DNA of 64,000 bases, from the NCBI GenBank assembly GCA_964036045.1, contig OZ038381.1, forward strand, positions 112,704,922 to 112,768,921, written 5' to 3'. How positions within the stretch are numbered: the first letter of the stretch is position 1; the number at the start of each line of letters is the position of its first letter. Below, piece after piece: positions 62,535-64,000 of this stretch. A program made the position numbers and the translations under genes. This DNA is from Eutreptiella sp. 'Long Island Sound 2002'. Lineage: Eukaryota > Euglenozoa > Euglenophyceae > Eutreptiales > Eutreptiaceae. The notes under the pieces were generated by a model. It was not told the origin of the DNA. It did no database searches and saw nothing but the letters and a program-made list of their open reading frames with translations.

Positions 62535-64000
62535 GCTTCCAGGTTCGCTCGGTTCGTTTTTTGCACCTTCTCCCCCAACCCGCCACCATGGACCAATTGT
62601 TGAATGCCATGGGTACTCACCCGGTGGGGAACCCAAAGGACGCCCACGTCCAGGTGTACCCCACCACTAACCTGGTGCAACCCCCCCCCCCCCCGACATG
62701 GTGTGCCTTCATGATCTTGCTGCAGGCGCACCACCTGACCATTCCTTTTTTCCCTTCACTTGGCACCTTGCCAACCCCCGGTGGTCGGAGGATTTGGGCA
62801 TGGCCCCTTTCCATCCTACCATCCAACCAAATAGTTATATCCCAGACATCATCCACCCAACTTTCTACAGCACCACTTCTCTGCAATGGTTCCGGGGGCC
62901 CTCATGTGCCCCCCCCTTCATTTCAAGTGAACCCCCCCTCCGCACTGAATCCCGTCCCGACCCCCCCCCAGGGGGTGACGGGCGATCTCCCCGCCGACCC
63001 CAATAGGGTGGGCTACTCGCAGCCCCCCCTCAACTTTGTTGATGGGAACGGCTACATCGTGCTTCGGGGGTTGTGGAAGCAAAGGATTGCGAGGTGGGGT
63101 GGAATGAGGGGATTAAAGCGTGGGGTAATGGCAAAGAGAAAGTTGTGGGAACGATCTTCGAGTTGCTGTTCAATGCCGACCTGAGTGACGAGCAGGCAAG
63201 GGATCCGGAACTCCCCCGGCGTGGGCAAAGCTCGCTAGGACAGGGGCTGGGGGGTGGCCTTTTCAAGAAGTGCCACCCCCCCTCGTGAAGTCTGGAAACT
63301 CCACCCAATGACGCCGGGCAGCGTGATTGTCGCAAGTATTGGGATTGGGCCCCAGCTCCCCCACACTGACGTTGCCACACATCCTGAGGTGCTTCCACCT
63401 TACCACAAGGACATCTCGGGATGTCACCTAAGTAGTTTCCTCTGCCTTTCGGAGGAGTACAAGGTGCGGCTGCAGGCGGCGACGGGCCTGGGGGGAGGCG
63501 GCGGAGGTGCGCTGGGACACCATTCAACTGTAGAGGGGGGACATGCTGCTGATGGTGGCCACCAGCCGCTACCATGGGATGCCTTCCCTCCCGGGCGCCA
63601 AGGATGTGCTGCAGGGGGCCCTTTTTAATTTGTGGACCCACGACACCAAGTACCGCCACCACCAGCCGAACACCACCCACCTGAACCCCCCCCCTCGAGG
63701 CCCTGGCCGTTGCTGGGGATTTGTCCAGCTGGGACTGCTCCAGCGTGGACCAGGTGTTGTGGGTGGGCAAGGGGGCCTTTGGGAGGGTGGGATTGTGGGA
63801 GGGGGATGCAGCCCAGGCCCTCTTCACCGACGCCCCCGAGGCGGTCCCGTCTGCCCCCCCCACCTGCCCCTACCACCCCACCTTCCTCTCCTGCTCCGCC
63901 CCGGCCACAGACCTCCCCGTGATGGAGGTCGCCGAGCACTCGGTGCTCTTTTTTTGGGGCTCGTGCACCAAATCGAGATCACCAAGGGGGACAACGTCGA
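62366..64000 (+). pseudogene. Frame-broken gene with possible 2-oxoglutarate oxygenase-like domain, 3' end outside window
   Basis: Plus-strand peptides in order, in changing frames: 'MDQLLNAMGTHPVGNPKDAH', a switch at C14 (62681-62694), 'HLANPRWSEDLGMAPFHPTI', 'NFVDGNGYIVLRGL', 'VEAKDCEVGWNEGIKAWGNG', 'VVGTIFELLFNADLSDEQAR', then 'VIVASIGIGPQLPHTDVATH', 'KDISGCHLSSFLCLSEEYKV', 'MLLMVATSRYHGMPSLPGAK', 'VLQGALFNLWTHDTKYRHHQ', 'SSVDQVLWVGKGAFGRVGLW' and 'VMEVAEHSVLFFWGSCT'. The P-H-T-D-V and a downstream S-R-Y-H-G inside predicted strands are compatible with the HxD...H iron site of 2OG-Fe(II) oxygenases. That is inference. Most frame changes sit at C or G runs. Confidence 0.45.

Noticed and set aside
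61727-62734. 335-codon minus-strand frame across the 207-bp repeat
   Set aside because: Its peptide is Gly/Arg/Pro-rich and the openness is explained by a period divisible by three. The plus-strand peptide looks more like protein and continues into the downstream gene. I cannot exclude it fully.

Overview
The window is eukaryotic nuclear DNA. The evidence is spliceosomal introns with GT..AG borders (for example 44682-44833 and 42919-43103, both minus strand), an isolated 59-codon exon that reads as the N-terminal tail of a dynein heavy chain (3657-3833, minus), a J-domain protein, and decayed LTR, LINE-like and RT/RNase H retroelements. A dynein heavy chain suggests a flagellated or ciliated host. 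The mix of large intergenic spaces, many repeats, long G or C homopolymers and degraded transposons suggests a large-genome protist or alga. I cannot place it further from sequence alone; dinoflagellates and large-genome green algae are candidates, not conclusions.

Layout. 0-4 kb: a 640-residue protein with twelve near-identical 26-residue CxxC/CxxC finger units, two divergent finger copies and a C-terminal J domain; a candidate first exon ending in a perfect GTAAGT donor; the dynein exon. 4.6-8.2 kb: two blocks of a CTACCACCTCC-type repeat on both strands, flanking a 60/120-bp tandem repeat. 8.3-9.6 kb: a degraded coding-like stretch. 10.6-19.2 kb: three decayed retroelements, namely an RT+RNase H element (minus), a LINE-like RT (minus) and a Ty3/gypsy pol (plus). 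19.3-22.0 kb: broken plus-strand coding pieces. 22-25 kb: mostly non-coding, with a diverged 508-bp duplication.

25.3-42.6 kb is the most unusual block. A 94-bp satellite of roughly 113 monomers with higher-order repeats (29.28-40.07 kb) sits between same-strand gene pieces (41.9-40.2 kb and 29.3-26.8 kb). A two-monomer version of the array with the same terminal tail lies beyond the gene at 26.37-26.59 kb, and a 3'-flank segment is duplicated around it. The whole block is bracketed by ~34-bp-unit direct repeats and, outside those, by an inverted segment.

42.6-45.7 kb: a decayed multi-intron, transposase-like gene (minus) whose AT-rich introns share a TTAATCTCGA-type motif. 46.5-58.5 kb: a 3.755-kb unit, two full copies plus a third that is split by a 3,935-bp element (54291-58225). 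That element has 25-bp perfect terminal inverted repeats, a 5-bp target duplication (CACAA), foldback arms loaded with a 20-bp palindrome, and a central captured-looking ORF. 58.5-61.5 kb: frame-shifted proline/histidine-rich and other coding pieces. 61.9-62.5 kb: a 207-bp tandem repeat, three copies, keeping reading frame. 62.5-64 kb: a frame-broken plus-strand gene with a possible 2-oxoglutarate-oxygenase-like HxD segment, running off the end.

Many coding-like stretches change frame at or near homopolymers, so some 'pseudogenes' here may be assembly indels rather than true decay.
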